Shown here piece after piece: positions 1 to 8,133 of a DNA stretch of 19,698 nt. The position numbers were made by a program, and so were the translations under genes. The stretch is from Thiolapillus brandeum (GTDB lineage Bacteria; Pseudomonadota; Gammaproteobacteria; Chromatiales; Chromatiaceae). The stretch covers positions 1-19,698 of the forward strand of contig DRLF01000395.1 in NCBI GenBank assembly GCA_011051425.1, written 5' to 3'. The stretch's first letter is position 1. Every line of letters starts with the position of its first letter. The notes below the pieces were generated by a model, which did no database searches, was not told where the DNA came from, and worked only from the letters and a program-made list of their open reading frames with translations.

Positions 1-97
1 CTAGCTGGCTGCGCATATGCGGTGGTGGCCGACGTTTCTCCAGGAAGGTTTTCAGTGCTTTCTCATAACGTTTTATTTCAAATTCGCTGAATGCCAT
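1..97 (-). CDS. DUF3024-family protein, N-terminal part only (cut by window edge)
   Basis: Thirty-two codons are visible from an ATG at 97 to the window edge. The protein begins MAFSEFEIKRYEKALKTF and continues with an EKRRPPP motif. From memory this opening, with a charged helix followed by KRRPPPH, matches the DUF3024 family of small uncharacterised proteobacterial proteins; no function is known to me. The start lies 13 nt after the norD stop on the same strand, so the gene is probably the last member of the nor transcript. The ribosome-binding site is weak. Its presence here suggests, but does not show, a link to NO metabolism. The assignment rests on 32 residues and could be wrong. Confidence 0.6.
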   Translation of the reverse strand, partial: MAFSEFEIKRYEKALKTFLEKRRPPPHMRSQL

Positions 98-110
98 ATC
101 AGGTGTCCGT

Positions 111-1991
111 TCAATGCTGTTGTGCTGTCAGTCGCGCATAAAGCAGGGGCAACTGTCCGGGCAGTTCCATGGGGTCACGGATCACCACATAGCCGCTGTT
201 GCCGAACAGATGGGGCAGGTAGTCGTTGCCCTTTTCATCGATAGTGACGCAGAAGGGATGGAAGCCCAGGTTGCGTACGCTTTGTACTGCGTGGCGGGTG
301 TCCTCGATACCGTAACGGCCTTCATACTGATCGAGATCGTTGGGCTTGCCGTCGGTGAGGATGAGCAGCAGGCGGCGTCCCGCGCCCTGTTGCTTCAGTC
401 GCTCCGCCGCGTAGCGTATGCCCGCGCCCAGGCGGGTGTAGTAACCGGGCTTGAGTGCTTCGATGCGGCCGCGGATGCGGCCGCTATAGCTTTCATCGAA
501 GGTCTTGATGGCATGAATACGGATGGGATCGCGCTTGCGGGAGGAGAAACCGTAGATGCCGAACTGGTCGCCCGTGGCAGCCAGGCTTTCGGCGAACAGG
601 TAGAGGCTGTCCTGGATCACATCCAGTACCCGTGATTCATCATTCACCCAGGTGTCCGTGGAAAGGGACAGGTCTGCCAGCAGCAGGCAGGCAAGATCCC
701 GGGCACCGGCGTTCATCTGCCGGTAGAGATTGTCCGCCGCCACATTGCAGCCGCTGGCGCGGTCCGTGCGGTAGCGCAGGTAGGCGTCCAGGTCCACTTC
801 CTCGCCATCTGGGCGGGCGCGGTGCCACACCCGCGCGGGCGCCAGAGCCTGGAACTGACTGCGCAGCTTGGCGGCGGTACGGTTGAGGCGCTCAGGCAGG
901 GGTATGGCCAGGGCGTCTTTTGCCACCAGCTCGATGATGCGGCAATGATCGGGGACGAGCTGGCGCTTCTTCCAGTCCCATTCCGGCAGCATGAGGTCGT
1001 CGCTGAGGATCTCGTCGTCTTCGGATTCTGCCGGCAGGTCCAGGTCGAACCTGATCTTTGTCTTGGCTGCCTTGCCGTTGCGGGTGACGCTGATCTTGTC
1101 CAGGTCACGGGCCACCTCATCCGCCCGCTGATCGTCTTCTTCATCTTCGCTGCCGCGATCCACGTTGACATGTTCGCCCCAGGAGAACAGGTTTTCCATG
1201 CGCACGGTGATCAGGCCGCGGTCCTCGTCCTGGGTTTGCGCCTGCTCTGTCTGCTTGCGCGGGACTTCTTTGAGTTCTTTGGCACTGCCGCCGCCGGCTT
1301 CTGCATCCTGGGCTGGTTCGGTGGCTGGCATGCGGGCCGCTTCCGGTGGATTGGGGTGCAGCCATAGTGGCACCGGCAGGGGCATGCGGCGGGCAGGCGG
1401 CAGGCGTTCCATGCTGCCTGGCTCGACCAGTGCGCGGCGTATGGCCTGTTCCTGGGCCATTTCGTCAGCCGGCCACCTGCCGGCAGCGCGCTGTTGCAGG
1501 TGCGCTTCCACCAGCCGCAGGTACTTGTCCTGCAGGCCGGGGTAACGTTCCAGTGCCGCACGGCTTAGTTTCTGGTTGTGTGTGAACCAGGGTTCGGGTT
1601 CGTCATCGGTTTCCATGGCAGCCAGAGCGCCCAGCCACAGGTAGAGATCGCGGTTGAGATCCCGATCGGCAAAGCAGTCGATTTCGGGGGGCAGGCGCAG
1701 GGCATTCTCATCACGCCAGGCGAGTTCTGCCTTCTTGTTGGTTCCAGCCATGCGCTGCAGCAGCGTGCGGCGGGAATTGATCAGGGTGGCGTCGGCGCCG
1801 GCTATTTCCAGTCCGCCATCACCGCCCAGGGCGCGAAACCAGATGCCCAGAAGATGCTGGATGTCACTGAGACGCACAGCGGCATCGGGAAAGCGCTGCT
1901 CGCTGCGCCTGGTGATGAAGTCATGCCACCAGCCGCCGACATGTTCTTCCATTTCCACCAGTTCGAGAAGGTCAGAAACAGTCTTTGCCAT
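111..1991 (-). CDS. norD: NorD, VWA-domain nitric oxide reductase activation protein
   Basis: A 626-residue cytoplasmic protein needed in known systems for assembly or activation of the NorCB NO reductase, acting with the NorQ ATPase. The C-terminal ~195 residues form a von Willebrand A domain with an intact metal-ion-dependent adhesion site: DLSLS (D440, S442, S444), a Thr near 519 in the YYT motif, and LTDG with D547. The N-terminal two-thirds is helical with a low-complexity acidic stretch near residues 285-300, as in NorD/CbbO-type proteins. Length fits the family. The ATG at 1991 is preceded by GGGAAAAG and lies inside the end of the 4Fe-4S gene (20-nt overlap), so translation is probably coupled. 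norQ is two genes upstream rather than adjacent, which is unusual because the two usually neighbour each other. Confidence 0.93.
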   Translation of the reverse strand: MAKTVSDLLELVEMEEHVGGWWHDFITRRSEQRFPDAAVRLSDIQHLLGIWFRALGGDGGLEIAGADATLINSRRTLLQRMAGTNKKAELAWRDENALRLPPEIDCFADRDLNRDLYLWLGALAAMETDDEPEPWFTHNQKLSRAALERYPGLQDKYLRLVEAHLQQRAAGRWPADEMAQEQAIRRALVEPGSMERLPPARRMPLPVPLWLHPNPPEAARMPATEPAQDAEAGGGSAKELKEVPRKQTEQAQTQDEDRGLITVRMENLFSWGEHVNVDRGSEDEEDDQRADEVARDLDKISVTRNGKAAKTKIRFDLDLPAESEDDEILSDDLMLPEWDWKKRQLVPDHCRIIELVAKDALAIPLPERLNRTAAKLRSQFQALAPARVWHRARPDGEEVDLDAYLRYRTDRASGCNVAADNLYRQMNAGARDLACLLLADLSLSTDTWVNDESRVLDVIQDSLYLFAESLAATGDQFGIYGFSSRKRDPIRIHAIKTFDESYSGRIRGRIEALKPGYYTRLGAGIRYAAERLKQQGAGRRLLLILTDGKPNDLDQYEGRYGIEDTRHAVQSVRNLGFHPFCVTIDEKGNDYLPHLFGNSGYVVIRDPMELPGQLPLLYARLTAQQH

Positions 1992-2928
1992 GATCTTTTC
2001 CCGTTATCTTGTGGCTGGCGCATTCCCCGTCTACCCATTTGAGCAGGCCGGGTTTGCCTTTTTGTGCTTCCACCTGAATGCAGGCTTCGATGCATTCGCC
2101 GCATTGGGTGCAGGTGAACATCTTGCGCTTCAGCGTGCGGGGCTTGAGGCGCATGGGGCATATATTGTCGCAGGCATTGTTGCAGTCGTGACAGTCTTTT
2201 GCTTCCCTGCGGTTGAAGCCGATGGTCATGGCGCTCCTGTTTGCCATCCAGGCCAGCCCCTGGATCAGACCCACTGAGCAGCCGAAACGGCAGAACAGGT
2301 GCCGGGCGAAAATGAAATCCAGCGCCAGCACCAGGGTCACGACGGTGATGAAGAGAAACTGGGGCAGGGTGAGCTGCCAGTGCAGGAGGTTGTAGTAAAC
2401 CACGTCGGGGGGGATGGCGTAGGTGAGGATGGCAACGGCCCAGACGAAAGCCATGCCAACGCTCAACAGCAGCAGGGGTATCCAGTACAGGCGGCTGGTC
2501 CTGAGTGTTTCGCCACCGGGCTGCTGTAGGGGTAGAGGCGCCTTCTCCCAGAGCGTGGGCTTGCCCGTGGCGTGCAGCATCAGCCTGTTGAGGCTTTCCA
2601 CCATGGTGAAATGCGGACAGAGCCAGCCGCAGTAGAGCCGACCCCAGCGCCAGGCAACGAAAATCAGTAACAGTCCGGCTGTTGCGAGGGGCAGGAATGC
2701 CTTGAAAATCAGGTTGACGATAACTTCGGATGACGGGGTGAAACCGTACTGGAACCCGGTAAAACCCAGGTCCCAGTCCTGTCCGAACAGGATCAGGTTG
2801 TTCCGGTACAGGTCGAAGCGGAAGATGTTCAGGGGCGGCGCCAGAATGAACAGGACAAAGAATGCAATTTGCAGGAGCAGGCGCTTGTTGTGTATCGCTC
2901 CCTTTTGTGGCGTCGCCTCTCTGGTCAC
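1972..2928 (-). CDS. Membrane-bound 4Fe-4S protein of the NapH/CcoG/NosR-like type in the nor operon
   Basis: A 318-residue membrane protein with about four or five transmembrane segments (near 18-35, 78-95, 150-172 and 190-210). It has two membrane-associated cysteine pairs, CGWLCP (C100, C104) and CRFGC (C213, C217), and two C-terminal iron-sulfur motifs. These are CX2CX3CX3CP (C246-C257) and CX2CX2CX3C (C273-C283). The layout matches polyferredoxin-like proteins such as NapH, CcoG/RdxA and the NosR C-terminus, which move electrons across or along the membrane or assist metal-centre assembly. I chose the GTG at 2928 because it overlaps the upstream stop as GTGA. A TTG at 2958, adding 10 residues, is the alternative. 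The gene overlaps norD. A role in electron supply to, or maturation of, NO reductase is inference. The first Fe-S motif has three residues, not two, between its second and third cysteines. Confidence 0.85.
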   Translation of the reverse strand: MTREATPQKGAIHNKRLLLQIAFFVLFILAPPLNIFRFDLYRNNLILFGQDWDLGFTGFQYGFTPSSEVIVNLIFKAFLPLATAGLLLIFVAWRWGRLYCGWLCPHFTMVESLNRLMLHATGKPTLWEKAPLPLQQPGGETLRTSRLYWIPLLLLSVGMAFVWAVAILTYAIPPDVVYYNLLHWQLTLPQFLFITVVTLVLALDFIFARHLFCRFGCSVGLIQGLAWMANRSAMTIGFNRREAKDCHDCNNACDNICPMRLKPRTLKRKMFTCTQCGECIEACIQVEAQKGKPGLLKWVDGECASHKITGKDHGKDCF

Positions 2929-3326
2929 AAAAACCGGCCGATGAGAGGATAACGCCAAGCCTGTCCCGACATGGCCCTGGTCAGGGCCAGCAGGCCGGGA
3001 ACCAGGAAAGGCAGAATGACCAGCAGTGTATAGACTTCGAGTGCGACCAGGCTATGGATGCTAATCAGGTTGTCCAGACTGGTATATCCGCCGGCCAGGG
3101 CGGCGATGAGATTGATGAGAAAGAAAAGTGCGGTGCTGATCAGGGCGGCAATCCATGGCTGTATGACATGGGAACGCACAAACAGGCTGGGGTCGTTTCT
3201 GTGCCGGAAATAGATGACCCCCAGTGCGAACAGAGGCAGCACCGGGAACAGCAGGTTCAGCATGTACAGAGCCTCGGCCGTGATCGCCAGACCCTGTTTT
3301 TCTGGGGCTTGTTGTGGAGCTTCCAT
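2925..3326 (-). CDS. Small membrane protein with DUF4870/Tic20-like pattern
   Basis: A 133-residue protein with three or four hydrophobic segments (about 18-40, 58-80, 88-112). Between the first two segments is a soluble stretch with RHRNDPSLFVRSH, and the C-terminus reads ALTRAMSGQAWRYPLIGRFL. The hydrophobic layout and the closing YPLIGRF recall DUF4870/Tic20-like proteins, whose C-terminus ends in a similar YP-x-x-x-R motif; this is a weak, memory-based resemblance. The ATG at 3326 has GAGG six nt upstream and lies 2 nt after the norQ stop, and the stop overlaps the next gene's probable GTG start. It is therefore firmly in the nor transcript, between norQ and the 4Fe-4S gene. No cysteines or obvious cofactor ligands are present. 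Function unknown; a partner or assembly factor for the adjacent Fe-S membrane protein is a guess. Confidence 0.8.
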   Translation of the reverse strand: MEAPQQAPEKQGLAITAEALYMLNLLFPVLPLFALGVIYFRHRNDPSLFVRSHVIQPWIAALISTALFFLINLIAALAGGYTSLDNLISIHSLVALEVYTLLVILPFLVPGLLALTRAMSGQAWRYPLIGRFL

Positions 3327-3328
3327 GT

Positions 3329-4120
3329 TTAACCTCGGGGTAAGCTGATGTTGATGACTTCCATGAGCGCGTTGCGGGTTTCCAGGTCGTCGGTCAGGGG
3401 TTCGGCCATGGCGGCAAGGCAGGCTTCACTGGGATTCATGCCGCTCTTGATCAGACGTGCTGCGTAAATCAGAAGCCGTGTCGAAGCGGCTTCCTCCAGA
3501 TCGTGATCCTTGAGTACCCGCAAGGCAGCAGCGAGCTTCACCAGGGCCTTGGCTGTTTTTTCGTCACTACCGGTTTCCTTCTGAATGATTTCCTGTTCCA
3601 GCGCAGAAGCAGGGAAGTCGAAGGTCATGCCCACGAATCGCTGGCGGGTCGAGGGCTTCATGCCCTTGAGAATATTCTGGTAGCCCGGATTGTAGGAAAC
3701 CACCAGCATGAATTCGGCTGGCGCCTTCAGGGTTTCCCCCGTGCGTTCAATGGGCAGTATGCGCCGGTCGTCGGTGAGCGGATGGATAACCACGGTGGTG
3801 TCCTTGCGCGCTTCCACCACCTCGTCCAGGTAACAGATGGCGCCTTCGCGCACGGCGCGGGTGAGGGGACCGTCCACCCAGAAGGTGCCCTGTTCGCCGA
3901 TGAGGTGTCGTCCGACAAGATCGGCGGCCGTCAGGTCATCGTGGCAGGACACGGTATACAGAGGGCGCCCGAGACGGGCAGCCATGTGCTCGATGAAACG
4001 GGTTTTACCGCAGCCAGTCGGTCCCTTGATCATGACCGGCAGCTGATTGTTCCAGGCGTGTTGAAAAAGATCTGCTTCGTTACCCTGGGGCAGATAGAAC
4101 GGAATATCTTCTGAATTCAA
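3329..4120 (-). CDS. norQ: NorQ, MoxR-family AAA+ ATPase for NO reductase activation
   Basis: A 263-residue AAA+ ATPase of the CbbQ/NirQ/NorQ group, which works with NorD to activate or insert metal in NO reductase. Walker A is GPTGCGKT (33-40), Walker B is CYLDE (96-100), and the sensor-1 Asn lies in VVSYNPGYQN (N144). The TRQRF motif (159-162) probably holds the arginine finger. The C-terminal helical lid carries ASTRLLIYAARLI, typical of the CbbQ C-terminal domain. Length is normal. The start is a TTG at 4120: AGGAG sits nine nt upstream, and a stop codon lies three codons before in frame, leaving no ATG. The gene begins 12 nt after the norF stop. Confidence 0.94.
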   Translation of the reverse strand: MNSEDIPFYLPQGNEADLFQHAWNNQLPVMIKGPTGCGKTRFIEHMAARLGRPLYTVSCHDDLTAADLVGRHLIGEQGTFWVDGPLTRAVREGAICYLDEVVEARKDTTVVIHPLTDDRRILPIERTGETLKAPAEFMLVVSYNPGYQNILKGMKPSTRQRFVGMTFDFPASALEQEIIQKETGSDEKTAKALVKLAAALRVLKDHDLEEAASTRLLIYAARLIKSGMNPSEACLAAMAEPLTDDLETRNALMEVINISLPRG

Positions 4121-4132
4121 CAGGTACTACTC

Positions 4133-4414
4133 CTATGCGGCGATATTGAAAGCGAAAGCAATCAGTGATCCTACCAGAAGAAGCCAGATGGTGATCACCC
4201 AGCGCCAGAAGCCGGACACCTGCTTCAGCCCCATGAAATAGTCGCCGATCAGTTGCCCCTTGAGCAGTGCGAAACCCAGCACCATCAGTGAAATCTGCAG
4301 ACCGGAAAACTGCTGGGTGCCAATGAACCAGGTGACGAAAGTCAGGGCCATGAGCAGCAGGTAGATCCAGGTGCAGGGACGAATGAATGTTTTTTTCTCG
4401 GTCATGGTATTCAT
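4133..4414 (-). CDS. norF: NorF, small cytochrome oxidase subunit IV-like membrane protein
   Basis: A 93-residue protein with three predicted membrane helices (about 13-33, 39-58 and 70-90). The motif KGQLIGDYFMGLKQV between helices 2 and 3 is characteristic of the prokaryotic cytochrome c oxidase subunit IV/NorF family. In Paracoccus, NorE and NorF are non-essential proteins that raise NO reductase activity; that is established for that organism only. I chose the ATG at 4414 because it overlaps the norE stop as ATGA. A longer reading to 4450 lies entirely within norE, and an ATG at 4405 is also possible. The pairing with norE supports the name. Confidence 0.85.
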   Translation of the reverse strand: MNTMTEKKTFIRPCTWIYLLLMALTFVTWFIGTQQFSGLQISLMVLGFALLKGQLIGDYFMGLKQVSGFWRWVITIWLLLVGSLIAFAFNIAA

Positions 4415-4983
4415 CTCATCACGTAAACCAGGGGGAACAGGACCATCCATACCAGATCCACCATATGCCAGTAGCTGGCGCCGGTTTCAACACCGGTATG
4501 TTCCTGTGCAGAATAGCCGCCCGCACGGGCCTTGAGGGCGACAGCCGACAGAATGATCATTCCGAGAATGACATGCAGGAAGTGAAAGACGGTCAGGGAC
4601 AGATAGAACATGTAGAAGGTATTGGTGTTCAGATTTACACCGTGTGAAAAATGGTGGTTGTACTCCATGCTTTTTACCGCGAGGAATACCACTCCCATGA
4701 ACAGTGCGCCAAGGAGCCAGTGGAAACAGCGTTTGCTGTTGTCCTTCCGGATTGCCGAAACCGCACGTACCACGAAATAGCTGCTGGTGATCAGCGCCAG
4801 GGTGTTGATCAGTGCGGCATTGCGGTCCAGGGTCAGCTGATAGGTGTTGAACAGTTCTACATGGTTGGCGCGGGTAAAGGCGTAGACAGAAAAGAATACG
4901 CCAAACGCCAGAAGTTCGGCCATGATGAAGATCCAGATGACGAGGTCACCGGGGGGCCACTTGTTTTTTTCCATGGGGTTCAT
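4411..4983 (-). CDS. norE: NorE, cytochrome c oxidase subunit III family protein
   Basis: A 190-residue integral membrane protein with five predicted helices (about 14-34, 57-77, 88-106, 122-147 and 172-188). The segments SLTVFHFLHVILGM and ASYWHMVDLVWMVLFPLVY are signature stretches of the heme-copper oxidase subunit III family. The short length and the neighbours place it in the NorE branch, thought to stabilise or support NO reductase. The ATG at 4983 is preferred, with a second ATG at 4974; neither has a strong ribosome-binding site. A 109-nt gap with two stem-loops separates it from norB, so its level may be lower than that of norCB. It overlaps norF by 4 nt. Confidence 0.9.
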   Translation of the reverse strand: MNPMEKNKWPPGDLVIWIFIMAELLAFGVFFSVYAFTRANHVELFNTYQLTLDRNAALINTLALITSSYFVVRAVSAIRKDNSKRCFHWLLGALFMGVVFLAVKSMEYNHHFSHGVNLNTNTFYMFYLSLTVFHFLHVILGMIILSAVALKARAGGYSAQEHTGVETGASYWHMVDLVWMVLFPLVYVMR

Positions 4984-5010
4984 CAGGTTTTCGCTATCCC
5001 AAAATTGAAT

Positions 5011-5036
5011 AAGGCGGATGATAATTCATCCGCCTT
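5011..5036 (-). terminator. Perfect 11-bp stem-loop in the norB-norE gap
   Basis: AAGGCGGATGA (5011-5021) and TCATCCGCCTT (5026-5036) are exact reverse complements around a 4-nt loop. On the minus strand the stem is followed by ATTCAATTTT, a loose T-rich run. This could be a partial rho-independent terminator or a stem-loop that protects the upstream norCB message. The uneven T-run argues against full termination. Confidence 0.6.
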
Positions 5037-5055
5037 ATGCTTGAACATGTGAATT

Positions 5056-5084
5056 CGCAAGGAAGGCGTGATGCCCTCCTTGCG
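5056..5084 (-). terminator. Second stem-loop directly after norB
   Basis: Arms at 5056-5067 and 5073-5084 form a 12-bp stem with a 5-nt loop. The single non-Watson-Crick position is A-C on the plus strand but a G-U wobble in the minus-strand transcript, so the structure is best in norB mRNA. It starts 8 nt beyond the norB stop. The sequence that follows (AATTCACATG) is not a convincing T-tract, so mRNA 3'-end protection or attenuation is as likely as termination. Confidence 0.55.
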
Positions 5085-5092
5085 ATATGGAC

Positions 5093-6499
<1,407 letters not shown>

Positions 6500-6516
6500 T
6501 TAAAATCCAGGTTGCT

Positions 6517-6948
6517 TCAGCCTTTGACGTTAGGCGGCCAGTTGGCGGTGTTGATGCCGGAAACATATTTCAGGAATTCGGCAACTGCGGTCAGTTCTTC
6601 GTCGCTGAGGTTGAACTGGGGCATGCTGCGTCGGCCTGGAACACCATCCTTGGGGCGGCTCATGATGAAGCCCTTGATGGCGTCGACACTGCCATAGCGC
6701 TTGTAGACATTTCCCAATTCTGGAGCAAAGTATGCGCCTTCACCCAGCAGGGTGTGGCAGCCGATGCAATCGTGGTCTTCCCACACTTTCTTGCCCAGGG
6801 CAACGGTATCATTGAGTGCTTCATGATTGTCGCGCTCGGGCCAGGCCTGGTGGGTCTGGTAGGTTAGTGCCAGGAATGCCAGGAAGAAGAACAAGGTTCC
6901 CCCATAGAATATATTCCTGGCCATGGCTTTGGTAAATGCCTGTGCCAT
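6517..6948 (-). CDS. norC: NorC, membrane-anchored cytochrome c subunit of NO reductase
   Basis: A 143-residue protein with one N-terminal membrane anchor (about 13-32) and a periplasmic cytochrome c domain. The heme-binding motif is CIGCH (C61, C64, H65), and M109 in RRSMPQF is the probable axial methionine. It receives electrons from soluble carriers and passes them to NorB. Length and the C-terminal ANWPP motif are typical of NorC. The ATG at 6948 is preceded by AAGGGAG about ten nt upstream. It is the first gene of the operon and reads away from the DNR-type regulator; the intergenic region carries the regulator's probable binding sites. Confidence 0.97.
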   Translation of the reverse strand: MAQAFTKAMARNIFYGGTLFFFLAFLALTYQTHQAWPERDNHEALNDTVALGKKVWEDHDCIGCHTLLGEGAYFAPELGNVYKRYGSVDAIKGFIMSRPKDGVPGRRSMPQFNLSDEELTAVAEFLKYVSGINTANWPPNVKG

Positions 6949-6995
6949 AAGAGTAATCTCCCTTGATAAATTTAGGTATGAGTAATGTGCCTATT

Positions 6996-7010
6996 GCGCT
7001 AAAAAAGCGC
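6996..7010. repeat. Short inverted repeat beside the DNR box
   Basis: GCGCT-N5-AGCGC (arms 6996-7000 and 7006-7010, with an all-A spacer) abuts the DNR box on the norC side. It sits where a norC core promoter would be expected. It may be a second operator or an mRNA or DNA structure; no regulator can be named. Confidence 0.35.
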
Positions 7011-7011
7011 T

Positions 7012-7025
7012 TTGATCCATGTCAA
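7012..7025. promoter_or_regulatory. DNR/FNR-type binding box, perfect
   Basis: TTGATCCATGTCAA fits the TTGAT-N4-GTCAA pattern bound by DNR/NnrR/FNR regulators. Its centre is about 70 nt upstream of the norC ATG, compatible with class II activation of norC if transcription starts near 6977. No good -10 hexamer was found to fix that start. Confidence 0.75.
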
Positions 7026-7033
7026 TTGATATA

Positions 7034-7047
7034 CTGATCATTGTCAA
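7034..7047. promoter_or_regulatory. Second DNR/FNR-type box, one mismatch
   Basis: CTGATCATTGTCAA differs from TTGAT-N4-GTCAA at the first base only. Its centre is 22 bp, about two helical turns, from the first box, so two dimers could bind on the same face. It lies between norC and the divergent regulator and could serve either promoter. Confidence 0.55.
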
Positions 7048-7136
7048 TGAAACACAGATAGTTCTTGGAACTGCAAGCCCCTATCAGGTGTGCGGGATGC
7101 ATGATACCAAATCATTCTTAATCAGGTGCTAATATT

Positions 7137-7823
7137 TTGCTAGAACAATTAAAAAATAACTTAATATTTCATAGGCTTACGGATGAGCAAATGGACCGGG
7201 TGGTGCAGCGCGCCAAAAGGATCAGTCTGGTGGACGGAGAGGCTCTGTTCCAGCAGGGTGATACGGCGACGCGTTTTTATCTGGTGGTGGAAGGGCATAT
7301 GAAGCTGTTTCGCCTGGCACCCGACGGTAACGAAAAGGTGATCGAGCTGGTGGATACCGGCCACACCTTTGCCGAAGCGCTGATGTTTCTGGAGCAGCCC
7401 CGCTACCCCGTTGGGGCCGTGGCCCTGGGTGATACCGAACTGATCAGTGTGGACGCGGCCGATTTTTCGGCCATCCTGCGGGACTCGGTGGATCTGTGCC
7501 TGGCGCTGCTGGGGGATATGAGCTTTCGCCTGCGTTCCCTGATCCGGGAAATCGACGACCTGAGCCTGCACAGCGCCACCTGTCGCGTTGCCGCTTTCAT
7601 TCTTGCCCGGGCGCCGGCGGATTGTGATGATTTCGATCTGGAAATTCCCAAGCATGTTATCGCCTCGCGGATATCTGTGAAACCGGAGACTTTTTCCAGA
7701 ATAATCAAGAGCCTGAAATCAAAAAATGTGCTGGAGATCAAGGGCAGCAAGGTGCATCTGCTGGACAGGGAGGCGCTTGAAGATGCGGCTGATGTGTGTG
7801 GTCTGCCGGTGGAGGCAACCTGA
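7137..7823 (+). CDS. dnr: Crp/Fnr-family regulator of the DNR/NnrR (NO-responsive) group
   Basis: A 228-residue transcription factor with an N-terminal cyclic-nucleotide-type sensing domain (about 15-110), a long dimer helix and a C-terminal winged helix-turn-helix. The recognition helix runs KPETFSRIIKSL (182-193). The segment HTFAEALMFLEQPRYPV closely resembles Pseudomonas DNR, and the N-terminal cysteine cluster of FNR is absent. DNR proteins sense NO, probably through heme, and activate nor and nir genes; that is family knowledge. Divergence from norC, with matching boxes between, supports control of the nor operon. The start is a TTG at 7137: AGGTG lies eight nt upstream and an in-frame stop at 7119 excludes longer forms. 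The first dozen codons are markedly AT-rich compared with the rest. Confidence 0.9.
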   Translation: MLEQLKNNLIFHRLTDEQMDRVVQRAKRISLVDGEALFQQGDTATRFYLVVEGHMKLFRLAPDGNEKVIELVDTGHTFAEALMFLEQPRYPVGAVALGDTELISVDAADFSAILRDSVDLCLALLGDMSFRLRSLIREIDDLSLHSATCRVAAFILARAPADCDDFDLEIPKHVIASRISVKPETFSRIIKSLKSKNVLEIKGSKVHLLDREALEDAADVCGLPVEAT

Positions 7824-7838
7824 CCGGGCGCTGATTCC

Positions 7839-7865
7839 GGCAGGCGTCAGGGGGGGACGCCTGCC
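7839..7865 (+). terminator. Strong hairpin after the DNR-type gene
   Basis: GGCAGGCGTC (7839-7848) and GACGCCTGCC (7856-7865) form a perfect 10-bp GC-rich stem with a 7-nt loop, 15 nt past the regulator stop. It is followed by GTGTTT, a short T-run. It lies between two convergent genes and may stop both, although the minus-strand side has no T-tract. Confidence 0.7.
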
Positions 7866-7878
7866 GTGTTTCCGGGTG

Positions 7879-8091
7879 TTACTGGTAGCGTTTGAGGATA
7901 GCCTTGCGGGCTTTGGTGTATTCGGATTCTGACAGCAATCCTTTCTTGTAGCTTTCTTCGAGATCCTGAAGTTCCTGTCCCATGGTGGTCGTGGTGATCT
8001 GGGAGTTTACCTTGGCACCGCCGCCGCCGCAGCCTCCGACAGTCAGCAGGGTTGCAAGGGCTGCAGCAAACAGGATGGAAGAGTATTTCAT
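7879..8091 (-). CDS. Small SHOCT-domain lipoprotein
   Basis: A 70-residue protein with a lipoprotein signal peptide (positively charged start, hydrophobic core SILFAAALATLLTV, lipobox VGGC with Cys21). A glycine-rich linker and a TTTT stretch follow. The last 30 residues (DLEESYKKGLLSESEYTKAR and onward) match the SHOCT short C-terminal domain, a helix-turn-helix module common at protein ends and thought to mediate oligomerisation. It should be anchored to a membrane facing the periplasm. The ATG at 8091 has AAGGAG nine nt upstream; a longer reading to 8244 would run through the promoter and into the palindromic repeat and is rejected. It is a single gene with its own promoter, convergent to the regulator. 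Function unknown. Confidence 0.85.
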   Translation of the reverse strand: MKYSSILFAAALATLLTVGGCGGGGAKVNSQITTTTMGQELQDLEESYKKGLLSESEYTKARKAILKRYQ

Positions 8092-8133
8092 TGCGTCAAA
8101 CTCCTTAGAATTGTTAACGTTAGTTATCAGCAA

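Noticed and set aside
4133..4450. Longer reading of NorF from 4450
   Set aside because: The extension lies inside norE; the ATG at 4414 forms a standard ATGA overlap.
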